From: Pogonophryne albipinna | Lineage: Eukaryota > Chordata > Actinopteri > Perciformes > Artedidraconidae | Assembly (NCBI GenBank): GCA_028583405.1 | Contig: CM053246.1 | Span: 4,845,686-4,909,685 of the forward strand | Direction: 5' to 3' | DNA length: 64,000 nt | Shown: piece after piece, positions 45,496-55,109 of the stretch | How positions within the stretch are numbered: position 1 is the stretch's first letter | Layout: each line of letters opens with the position of its first letter | The notes under the pieces: model-generated | Databases searched by the model: none | What the model saw: the letters and a program-made list of their open reading frames with translations, nothing else | What the model was told of the DNA's origin: nothing | Made by a program: the position numbers and the translations under genes

Positions 45496-46530
45496 TCATG
45501 CGTCCATGTCGTCGCTTTGCCATGGGATGTACGGCGGGGAGGAGGGAACTAATGGGAAGAAAGCGTCATATTTGGAGCAGTTGTCGGCCGGATTGTCTTT
45601 CATCATTACTTCCCACACACAGTCGGGTTCTATGGGGGCAGTGACTATTTTGAGAAGGGGTCTAGCCCCCATACACACGAGACAGTCGTCTCCTGTGTCG
45701 ATTGCTGCCTGCTGGGCCATTAGCAGCCAGTTGTTACTGGTAACTGAATGTCCTGATACCCCGGTTGCCGCTTGGAACTCTTTGTCTACTGTCCAGTCTT
45801 TAGTTGAATGAATTACCACCCCCTTTTGTACTGTAGTGTCATCCGCAAGTGGTTTAGGTATTTTGCTAGATATGCAAGCGAAAAGGGGAAACTGGGGGTC
45901 GTTCTCGTTAGAATGGGCCCATAAGTAGAAAAGCGCGCAAGTGACTGTGGGGTCTCTTACTGAATCTGGGGCTGCTGTTAGATTTAATTTGAGGGACAAG
46001 CCGGCGGAGGATTTGGACAGTGTGATTGTTTTCCTAAGTGCTATTGCTGGTCCTGTTGACCACGACCTCCAGTCCGCCCCTGTTTCTCCAACCAGGTCTT
46101 TCCATTCGTCACCTATGGTTATGTACCATTGATACCCGTTGCCCCAACTTCTACCATTTTGGCCATGGTTATTTGTTAGACTTGAGTATGGGATTAGACT
46201 AGTTGTGCTTGATTTTTCAGGTATACACAGTGTAAGGGAAACGCGTTTAAGTGAAGCTTTTTGGTCGCATTTTGTGAAATTTACTGTGTACACCGTGGCA
46301 CGTGTTTGTGAAACATCACGTTTTGTACGGGTCTTACTGGAGTGATTTTGTGGTGTGGGGTTTGGTGGTGAAGTGACATTTCTTGGTGTGTTGTCTTTGA
46401 TCTCTCTGGGTCGTTCTCCAAGTAGTATCACTAGGATTCCGATCATGATTACCCCCATTAGGGCCAGAGCGAGGTATGCGAGCTGAGAGCTAGGGCTCCC
46501 CCTTTTGCCTTTTGCCATTGTCTTTTTCAA
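45496..46530 (-). CDS. ERV B truncated envelope surface protein
   Basis: 344 codons, same start and stop as copy A. Hydrophobic signal-anchor segment, a basic RxKR-type site shortly after it, multiple N-glycosylation sites and the CLVC motif. The transmembrane subunit is absent, so it could not act as a fusion protein; a soluble or anchored surface fragment is conceivable. The frame is intact. Confidence 0.75.
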   Translation of the reverse strand: MKKTMAKGKRGSPSSQLAYLALALMGVIMIGILVILLGERPREIKDNTPRNVTSPPNPTPQNHSSKTRTKRDVSQTRATVYTVNFTKCDQKASLKRVSLTLCIPEKSSTTSLIPYSSLTNNHGQNGRSWGNGYQWYITIGDEWKDLVGETGADWRSWSTGPAIALRKTITLSKSSAGLSLKLNLTAAPDSVRDPTVTCALFYLWAHSNENDPQFPLFACISSKIPKPLADDTTVQKGVVIHSTKDWTVDKEFQAATGVSGHSVTSNNWLLMAQQAAIDTGDDCLVCMGARPLLKIVTAPIEPDCVWEVMMKDNPADNCSKYDAFFPLVPSSPPYIPWQSDDMDA

Positions 46531-46655
46531 AGTCTTAGTCCTGTGTGTCAGTTTAAATGGATCTCTTACTGTGGTGGGTGTATGTAATGCGTGTGGTGTA
46601 CCGCCTGCTCAGGGGGTGCGGTCCCTTGTCGTGCCTCCTTGCCGGCTGTTATCTC

Positions 46656-48173
46656 CTAGGCTGTGGATGGGCCCCCTCCGTTGTCCTCAGTGGGGTCCTG
46701 GGTCGGGGTGCCTTCTGCTGACCGGATGTGGAGGTCCTCTAGGTCGATAGCCGTGTCTTCAAGGGTCCTGGTTGGAGTTGGTGCCGCCACACATCGGGAC
46801 CAGTGGTACCACGTGTCTCCTTTTCCTTCTAGTCGCACAGCGTGGTCTGTTCTCTGGGTTACCTTGTGGGGTCCGGTGAAGCGTGGGGCACACCACTTGG
46901 GTTTGACCGTCCTCAGTCGGATGTACTCCACGTCTCTGCCACCCTCAGCTTCTTCGGTATGTCCCTTGGCTCGTGTTTCTGTGGATTCGTCAGCAAACTC
47001 TGCAACAAGGCATTTTAGTTGTTTATAATAGTCTTCATGCCCTACTCGTTCATAGAGTTCTTTGGAAACCGTGGTTCCTGCCCCTGGGCCAGGAAACTGG
47101 TGTCCATGGGTCATCTCATATGGAGAGAAACCTGTGGTTCTGCAAATGGTGCTACGAATCACCAGTAAGACCAATGGTAGCGCCTCTAACCAGTTCAGCC
47201 CTGTTTCTTCCATAGTTTTGGCAAGTTTCTGTTTCATGTTCTGGTTCATCCTTTCTACCTTTCCCTGTGACTGTGGGTGGTACACTGCCCCGAATTTGTG
47301 GGTCAGGCCTAGAGAAGCTTCTACGGTGGCTAGGTCATGATTTCTGAAGTGTTTAGGGTATGGTGTGTCTGTCCACCTAGGTTTGCCCTGGCCATACGAC
47401 GGCGTCTGGTTTGGGGTGGAGGTGGCTCTAGCTTCCTGGGGTGGGGATGTTGGCGTTAGTTTAACCTTTCCCTGTATTTGATAGAAGTGTTCTCCTACTC
47501 CCCCTGTGCTTGGTCCTGGAGGGGGTGTTTTGATCGGGGAAAGTGTGGCCTGAATAAAAGGATTATTCGGACTATATGGGGGCGGCGAAAACGGGCCGTC
47601 GCTGGGGAGTTCGGGATATAATCTGTTTTAGACGGCTGGTTCAGAACCCGGGGGTGTTTTTATCACCTGTGCGCCTGTGGCTGTTGGGGGAGTTCCTATG
47701 ATTTGGGCTGGCCTGGGTGCTGCTTCTGTAAGAGGTGCTTGTAGGGTGGGCCCTGGTGTTCCGCTATTTGTTACTGTTCCTGCGGCTGAGATGAGGACAT
47801 GGCAAGTCCTTACTAGTCCCTCTAATCTATCTCGCGTATATTGGTGTCCTTTTCTCCCGAACATCCCACACTGTGTGGAATTATGTATTTTTAGTTGTTC
47901 CTCTATGTTTTTCTTTCCTTTTTCAAACATTTCCGCTGGACTTTTTCCTCCTATTGACTTCCCTTGTGCATCCACGTGATTCTGCCTGTATGCCGTCAAG
48001 ATACCATTATCTGACAAATTGTGGTACACTCGTGCCACCTTTTTCTCCCATTTATTCCAATCCTCTTCCTTCAGATGTTTTCGTCCTTCCTCTATCCATT
48101 TTTTCCATCTAACCCCACGGGCTGCTGGAACCAAGAAGCCCTGCTTCCTTTCTCTCTCAAATTCACCTTCCAT
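46656..48173 (-). pseudogene. ERV B Gag-integrase fusion frame with a single stop
   Basis: The frame from 48173 to 46656 (506 codons including the terminal stop) is continuous except for one TAA at 47628-47630, where copy A has CAA. Order: matrix-like Gag N-terminus, proline-rich region with PPPY, junction near 47350, then integrase from just before HFRN through YHPQSQGKVERMN, the PYEMTHG segment and the C-terminal domain. No capsid, nucleocapsid, protease or RT. The in-frame junction is shared with copy A. Confidence 0.82.
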
Positions 48174-48231
48174 TTTTCCTTTCTTTCTACTTCTCCTATG
48201 GTCGCTAGTGTCTTTCCTAGTCTGATACCTC

Positions 48232-48453
48232 CTGGCTGCTAATGACTGTTATTAGGCTGACGCTTTATCTTAGTAACTAGTGTCACTCCACTAGGTTTAT
48301 ACTGCTCTGGGTAACTGATACGGTGATCAGGTTTACACCATCCTGGCTGCTAATGACTGTTATTAGGCTGACGCTTTATCTTAGTAACTAGTGTCACTCC
48401 ACTAGGTTTACACTGCTCTGGGTAACTGATACGGTGATCAGGTTTACACCATC
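48232..48453 (-). repeat. ERV B leader/gag repeats, 2 x 111 bp
   Basis: Two units of the block present three times in copy A. Confidence 0.9.
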
Positions 48454-48791
48454 CCTTGGACTACGGCGAGTCCTTATAAATTACGGGTTCCACCCGCTTC
48501 TTCTCCCACAAATTTGTTATGCAGTTGCTGAACTTCAAAATAGTTTTTTATCTGTTTTTCTGGTTTGTTTTATTCATTTGGTTTATACATTCGTCTTATT
48601 TTATCCCGTAGCACAACTCTAAAATGTTGTAATATGTCAATCACACCATTTAGCTGTAACAGGTAGGTGCTTACCTTGGTTCTGTGTCCTACCCGGGTTT
48701 AGCTGTGTTTTGGGGATTTTTGATAAGCCGAAGTTTTTTATTCCATCCACTCTCAGAAGGTCACCGGTGTCCAGTTCCTCCTGCTCTGACC

Positions 48792-48809
48792 ATCACGTCG
48801 GGGTCACCA
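48792..48809 (-). other. ERV B primer-binding site, tRNA-Trp
   Basis: The plus strand here reads ATCACGTCGGGGTCACCA, identical to the 3' end of vertebrate tRNA-Trp including CCA, so the minus-strand RNA is fully complementary. It lies 3 bases from the LTR. Confidence 0.85.
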
Positions 48810-48812
48810 AGC

Positions 48813-49533
48813 TGTTGGGGTACACAGGACCTAGTCCGTACTCCGCGCAGATCGTTTGGATATGGCCAGAGCAGGGTCTGGCCCGATGTTCCCGGTGAAC
48901 CGTTCTTTTCTGGAGAGCAGAGGCAATAGTCTAGAAATAGTCAAACAGTCAAACACCACTGGACTTCGTACTCCGATTTGGTTCTGATATTACTTTGGTA
49001 CTTTAATCACAGTTCAGCAAATACATTCAATTTGATACAATACCACAAAGCGCTTTGGGGACTCCTTCTTGAGGTCTCACCGTGACAGGTCCGTCAGAGT
49101 AAGATCCCAGTTAAAGAGAGCCCCGAGTTATAGAAACATCCTGTTCTTTATAGTTTTTGCTGTGAAGCCCCCACCTTTGGTGCTCTCTCTTGGTGTAATG
49201 CTGTGAAGCCCCCACCTTTGGTGCTCTCTCTTGGTGTAATCTGCCTTTGCTGCCCAGACTTCGCTCACAAGACTGACCTTGGGAAACGTTGCGCCTGCTT
49301 GGTGCTCACAAGACTTTGTGTGAGAACAAATGAGTTCTGCAACCTTGTTGCATTTCAGTTTGGACAGAACAGAATGCATCTGTTCTTAATCTGGTTGACT
49401 CATCGTTGTTGTTGCACACAGTATTCACACAGTATATTTCCACTGAGGCTTTCTCAATGATTGCAGCATTATATTTTAGCTTGTTTTACTATATCTTTAC
49501 TTCTGTTACTTTTGCCTTATCAATAAACCATCA
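48813..49533 (-). promoter_or_regulatory. ERV B 5' LTR
   Basis: Promoter LTR with the same duplicated 41-bp block and TATA box as copy A. By eye it matches its own 3' LTR at every copy-specific site. Confidence 0.85.
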
Positions 49534-49915
49534 GAGCCTCGGAACTAGTCAAGGTCAGAATCACTTTTTATCTTCCACCTAACTTCACTCCTTTACTTTC
49601 CCAGGGAAGATTTCACACAAACTATTCTTTCCCAAAACAATCAAACATTGTACACAGATATATTGGTGCTTGAGATTATACTGGCCCCAGGAAGAACCTT
49701 GAATAAGAACATGTGCATGTGCTGGTGGGGGGGGGAAAGTGTATGTGTGTGTGTGTGCTGATATCTGGGTCAGTGAGTGTATGTGAGAAGGGTTATATAT
49801 ATATATAGGATTACTTTAAAACAGTCCCAAATAATACATGTTCACTTCAATACAGTTCAAGATAATACCTGTTTACTTTAATACAGTTTAGAACAATATC
49901 TGTTTGCTTTAAGCG

Positions 49916-50607
49916 TAACCGGGAGCGGTGCGGGAACACAGCCTTCACCAGCTACCTGCTGAACGGGAAGAGTAGAGCGGTGCTGCTACTCGCCGAACAG
50001 AAAAAGGGATGTAGCTACACCCACGTTAGCGGCAGAGGGAGCGGGAGCGAGAGCACTGCCTTCACCTAGCTGGGTAAATCAAGAAGCTTTAACACAAAGC
50101 TAAGACCAGAAACTGGCTTCTAAAGAAAAAACAGCACGGGAAACTCTGGTGCTTAACCCGGCGTCAGCCGAGTGGCTGCAGCCGCTACTGCTAACTAGCC
50201 AAACAAGAAACACAGCTCAATGCTAATGAAGTTTGGCACAACGCCGCGGTCAGAACATGTACAAAAGCACAGCAAGGCAACTCCTGGGAGAGGGAGCGGA
50301 AACACCTCCGTCACCAAAAAAGATCAAGCCCAAAAAGCAAACAGACAGTAATCAGGACAACTAGGCTGGGAGAGGGAGCGGAAACACTGCCATCACCAAC
50401 CAAGCCGACACCAACCTGTCCGAACGAAGACTCTGCGCAGCCAGCCACAGCTCCTGGAGGACGGGTAAGCCCGCGGCCCCGACTGGATGAGTCGTGAAGC
50501 TGCACGCAGCCAGCTGTTTGCAGAGAATCCTTGACAAATGTTCCAACCGAACGAACGCTGTAGGCTACAAAAATGTAGCCAAGGTACTCTCGCGCAGCGA
50601 GAAGATG
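49916..50607 (-). repeat. DIRS leader, continuation
   Basis: Resumes the aaccgggagcgg repeats after the LTR insertion and continues into GC-rich leader up to the terminal repeat. The 163-codon frame at 50311-50802 crosses the element end and is a shadow. Confidence 0.7.
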
Positions 50608-50764
50608 AAAGGAACAGATCCTCTGACGACACCGGCTGATATAGCCGGTGTCACGTGGGTCACAGGTGACTTTGTTGTTATTGGTACTCGAGCTGCGCAT
50701 GCGCGCGATGGACATATCCAGTGCTAAAGCACCGCCTCTGGCGGTCAGTAGGGACGAAATAGAA

Positions 50765-52530
50765 TCACAATTTGCACATAGAAATGTTGAGGGCCGGATC
50801 ATTAACCATCATTTGAAGTCTGGTGTTGTTTCGACCATTTTCCATGGAGTTACGACAGCATTAGTGTTAATTTCGTCAGCTATTTTTTTATTTAGTTTTA
50901 GTCTTAGTCCTGTGTTAAATTTCATTTTTTGTTTTAGTCATATTTAGTCACCTTCATCCTGTTTTTATTTAGTCAAGTTTTAGTCGACTAAAAGTCTGAG
51001 CATTTTAGTTTTATTTTAGTCGACTAAAACAGTAAACATTTTAGTCAAGATTTAGTCGACTAAAAGTCTGAGCATTTTAGTCTTATTTTAGTCAAAGAAA
51101 ACTAATTATTTTAGTCTACTTTTTGTCAATGAAAACTGTTGAGTCTTTTTTTAGTCATCAGATTATATAGAACATTTCAGTCAAACTGGTCTAGCCAAAA
51201 CCAATAATTTGTCCTTTTATTATATATAAATAAATAAGATTATATCTTTTCCTTATTTGATGAAAAACACAGGTTGAATGATTAAGAATGCAGCTTTGCA
51301 GAGAGTATCTGGTCAGGTTTGTGGTGTTTTTACCAGTTGTGTTATGGCCACATTGCTTCCCTTCTGATAAAACAATGCATTCGCTTTTTTTCTCCGCCTC
51401 ATTGTAGCGAAAATGGGCCCAAATATCACATTGTTTCTTTCTCCCAAGCAGTGGTGGCTTTAGACTTTTTCGTTGTCAGTCATTTTTGACGGACAGGATC
51501 GTAACATTTCCATCATAATCCATTATTATCCGTTGAGTGCACAATTTATCACTCACTCGCGCTGACGGGGGGGTATTCGGTTAACGCGAGTGCGACCACT
51601 GCTCCCAAGCCCTGTTGTTGCCATTTTATTTTCTGTTAAATAAGGTTAGTTAGACCATGAGTTAGACCCGAGTCTTCCTGACAGTTCATATTTTGCCACT
51701 GCCCGGTGTAATTCAAATCTACCGCCGCGCGCAGCACAGACACAGCTGCTGCCCTGCCGCAGCACCGGAAATGGAACTGCAGGGAGAAAAACTGACTATC
51801 AGAGATGTAACGTTATCTTTGATAATATTTCGTCTCCTCATTTTTCGTCAACGAAAGTAAAGAGAGATTTTGGCATAGTTTTTATTTAGTAAACTACATT
51901 TTCGTCTCGTCACTTTTCGTCAACGATATTGCATGATGATTTTGTTACAGTTATTGTTTACTGCCGTCGGTGCCGTCTCGTCATAGTCTCGTTTTCGCCA
52001 TGGAAAAAAAGGCCGTTGACGAACATATTTCGTCATAGTTTTAGTCAACGAAATTAACACTAGACAGCATCGTGTTTTATGGCGAGGGATGCGTTGCCAT
52101 GGAAACGGCATATGATGACACAACCTAATTGACATTGAGCTGTTCAGGGCCGGAGCATTAATGATAGTCTGAAGTCTGGTGCTGTTTTGACCATTTTCCT
52201 TTGAGTTACGACAATATCGTGTTTTATGGCAACGGATGCCTCAGATCTGATGTAGAGCTGTTTAGGCATGGACCGGTGTTATACATGTGAAGTTTGGGGG
52301 ACGATCGGACCGTGTCCATTGGAGTTACAGCGACATCATGTTTTATGGCGAAGGATGCGTTGCCATGGTAACGCCACATTATATTACCTCAGTTTGACGT
52401 GGAGCTGTTCAGGGCTGCAGTGTTAATGATAGTCTGATGTTTGGCGGCATTCTGAGCATGTCAGTTGGAGTTATGACATCATCGTGTTCCATGGCGAGGG
52501 ATCGCCTAGCATCAAGCGAACGTGAAAATG
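50765..52530 (+). repeat. Tandem array, ~150-bp unit, interrupted
   Basis: Four to five diverged units carry 'gagctgttcagggc', 'cattaatgatagtctgaagt' and 'cgtgttttatggcgagggat'. The DIRS splits the array on the left (38955-39025) and a hAT-like element splits it at 50862-52062. Not coding. Confidence 0.7.
50862..52062. mobile_element. hAT-like MITE with TAGTGTTAATTTCGT ends
   Basis: Inverted ends TAGTGTTAATTTCGT (50862) and ACGAAATTAACACTA (ending 52062), with a perfect 8-bp target duplication GACAGCAT (50854-50861, 52063-52070). The interior is built of ttagtcgactaaaa motifs at the left and cgtcaacga motifs at the right. No transposase. Confidence 0.85.
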
Positions 52531-53326
52531 GGCGCAAAATCACAGTGAAAAGTTACGTTGCGTGATAACTTTTATTCCCTCCATGTCTCGAGACGCTACC
52601 CGCCGAATTTGGAGTCAATCCGATAAAATCCAACGCCAAATTCAAAATGGCCGACTTCCTGTAAGTTTCTTATACACCTCCAAGAGGCTTTTTGGTTCAT
52701 CTCCGCGCCCTAGATATATGTAGCGATTTGCGTTAGTTTACGTGAAATTGGGGGGAGTTTACGTTAAAAACGTCAGTGGGCGTGGCCTACACAACTTTTT
52801 ACACACAATTCCGGAACCAATTACACATCGCAATTTTCACCAGTCCTGACGTATGGTCCTGCCGCGCTTCACCGACGTCACTGTAGTCGCGCGGGCTACC
52901 TACTGTATGATTTCGGCCCTTTTTCTGTGCTTTTGCCCGACATTTTCCCTGCTTTGTGTGTGCTTTGCATGGTTTTCGCTCGCTTTGATTAAATTGATCG
53001 TGTGGATATCAATCATGCGAGTTGTAGTGACCTGTGCGCCCACGTCACTAGGCTCGTGCGGACTATCTGCCGTCATGACTTTGCCATCGTTTTCCCTGTT
53101 TTGTGTGTGTTTGGCAGGGTTGATTACAATAGGGTCTTCGCCGACCTCTGGTCTCAGACCCTAATGAACCCAAACGGCACCGAATGCTAGGAATGACCCG
53201 TGTCTGTTCACAGTTGCTGAGTATGTTCTGTGGTTGGACAGGGATGGGAGTGATGGAGGCCACAGCAAATGCGGCGCAGTAAGTCGCGAGGCTCCGGCGC
53301 TCTCAGTTGGCGCGTGCTCGCGACAT
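52531..53326. other. Unassigned repeat-like sequence
   Basis: Moderate GC, including 'caaaatggccgacttcctg', which I recall from fish intergenic repeats. No domain is recognisable in its short frames (52853-53164). Confidence 0.35.
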
Positions 53327-54469
53327 ATGCCCCTTTCACACCAACGCGTTTTCAGCTCCGGCTATGAAAAGTGCCGGTTTTTCCTGTTCACACCGCAGCG
53401 GCGCCGCCTGAGCTCCAGAATCCGGTTCACTTCCAGCTCCAAAAAATTGTCGGTCTAGAGGCAAGAGCTTCGGAGCTAAGAGGTGGCGTCGCTTACGTCT
53501 CTCTTACGTCGAGGCGTGCAGGAAACTAAACCCACCTCCCCTGAACATGGGTCGACTGTCATGCCTGCCTACAAGCAGTAGTGCTTATAAACACACTTTA
53601 TAAAGTCAGGCAACACTAACCAGGCTTCGTGTGATTCTGTTTATTTGTACCTTACTTTGACCATCCGTTCACTGTTATTGATCATTGTGGAGAGAGGCAG
53701 ACGTTTTGTTTTGTATTATAGCAGCTATCGGATGGAATCAATACATGGGCTGCACAGGTTGTCGTGTCCGACTATCACAAGTAGAATCATAATAAAAATA
53801 CGCCGGTAAAATGTGCCTGTAGAAAACGGTTTATGCCACAATAGGATAGCAATAGCAAGTAGTCAGTTTAGCTTCGGTTGCTATGCTAACATCACCCATT
53901 TTATACCAGAGAAACTTTCATAACAGCTTTGTGATGCCAAACAGCGTCAATTCAGACTGACACACATTCACTTAGGCTAAGGGGAACTGGGGATATGTAT
54001 CAGCTGCTTGTGTGAGTCGGACAGTGAATACTTTAGAGCGGCCGCTGCAGTGTGAGCTAACCGGGAGCTAACGGGAGAATAAACTCCCGTGGAAGAGCAG
54101 CCAACACTGCAGCGGTCGGTAAATGCCGCAGAAACACATTAATAAACAATGAACCACGGCACTCTGGAGAAAAGCATAAGGTTGGAGAAGTCGTTATTTA
54201 ATTTAATCTGGCTTCGTGTGATTAAAAGCAACACGATCATCGACCTGACGCAGTTCCCCGTTGTTGTTGTTGTTGTTGTTGTGAGCACCGTAATGCCGTT
54301 GGGGAGCAAATCAGCGATGTAAACGGTGACGTCATGACGCAGCAGCGGCAGCACCAGTCGGGCTCTGGGCGGTGTGAACAGAGCGGGAGCAGAAAAGGGA
54401 AACCGGAGCTGAACCAGAAAAGCTCTAACTCGGAGCTAGAAAGGGAAAAGCGCTGGTGTGAAAGCCGCA
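53327..54469. mobile_element. TIR element with TTTCACACCA ends
   Basis: The ends TGCCCCTTTCACACCAACGC and, inverted, TGCGGCTTTCACACCAGCGC are flanked by ATA (53324-53326, 54470-54472). A second inverted block (gaaaccggagctgaa) lies just inside. A (TTG)n run is at 54262-54280. No transposase; a 3-bp duplication would fit a Harbinger-type MITE. Confidence 0.65.
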
Positions 54470-54488
54470 ATAGAGGGCCTCATCACAT

Positions 54489-54523
<35 letters not shown>

Positions 54524-55109
54524 GTTTATTTATATAGCCCAATATCACAAATGTTACATTTGTCTCAGTGGACTTCACAGTTTGTACAAAATATCAGTAT
54601 GACAATACGACACCCTCTGTCCTTAGACCCTCACATCGTACAAGGAAAAACTTCCAAAGAAAACCCACAGTTTTAAAGGGAAAAATGGGAGAAACCTCAG
54701 GGAGAGTAACAGAGGAGGGATCCCTCTCCCAGGACGGACAGACGTGCAATAGATGCCGTGTGTAAATTGAAAAGATAATACATTTGCAACATAGGTAGTC
54801 CAAATGTTTGGAAATGCATGTGTGTATAATAGGAAGATGAATCCACGAGGATATCCATCCAGGACCTATGATCCAGGACCACAGCCACGACTCAAGATCC
54901 AGGGCTCGCGATGCAGGACACAGGACCGCAGGATCATCCATGACTACGGATCCCAGCGTATATAGACACCAAAAAGAAAGAAATTTGGGGAAGCTGGGTT
55001 AATCGGAACATGAGAGTACACAGGTATAGACAGAGAGAAGGAAGAAGTAAGATGTCCCCCGACAAACTAAGCCTATATCAGCAAAACTAGGGGTTGAATC
55101 TAATCAGCC

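Larger units (their letters stand above)
44638..49533 (-). mobile_element. Endogenous retrovirus copy B, internally deleted
   Basis: Same structure and the same deletion joints as copy A. LTRs are 721 bp (44638-45358 and 48813-49533) and the target duplication is GAGC (44634-44637, 49534-49537). Both LTRs share copy-specific variants absent from copy A (tagaaatag, gactgacctt, gctttctcaatgattgc), so this is an independent insertion event and not a segmental duplicate of A. Confidence 0.92.
44302..49911. mobile_element. Solo-LTR-like insertion in DIRS, itself split by ERV B
   Basis: Sequence starting TGTTGGAACATACACAGTCG at 44302 and resuming at 49538-49911 after ERV B is foreign to the DIRS repeats. 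It is flanked by AGCG (44298-44301 and 49912-49915). Without ERV B it is about 710 bp with no coding frame, consistent with a solo LTR. The outer right end reads TTTA, not CA, so the LTR identity is inferred. Confidence 0.55.
39026..50764 (-). mobile_element. DIRS1-type tyrosine-recombinase retrotransposon
   Basis: Minus-strand order: 5' terminal repeat (about 50608-50764), leader with ~139-bp repeats, gag-like ORF, RT/RNase H ORF, tyrosine recombinase ORF, internal complementary region (39246-39327), 3' terminal repeat (39026-39203). The terminal repeats are inverted over ~140 bp. The internal complementary region is the exact joint of the complements of both outer ends (39028-39076 and 50735-50764), the diagnostic DIRS layout. 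No target duplication is expected. Length without the insertion at 44302-49911 is about 6.1 kb. Confidence 0.92.

Noticed and set aside
47628..47630. TAA between Gag and integrase parts of ERV B as a programmed readthrough stop
   Set aside because: Copy A has CAA at the same codon and the usual context (a UAG with a downstream pseudoknot) is not seen, so it is a point mutation.
50311..50802. 163-codon minus-strand frame at the right end of the DIRS element
   Set aside because: It crosses the element boundary and the inverted terminal repeat, so it cannot be an element gene.
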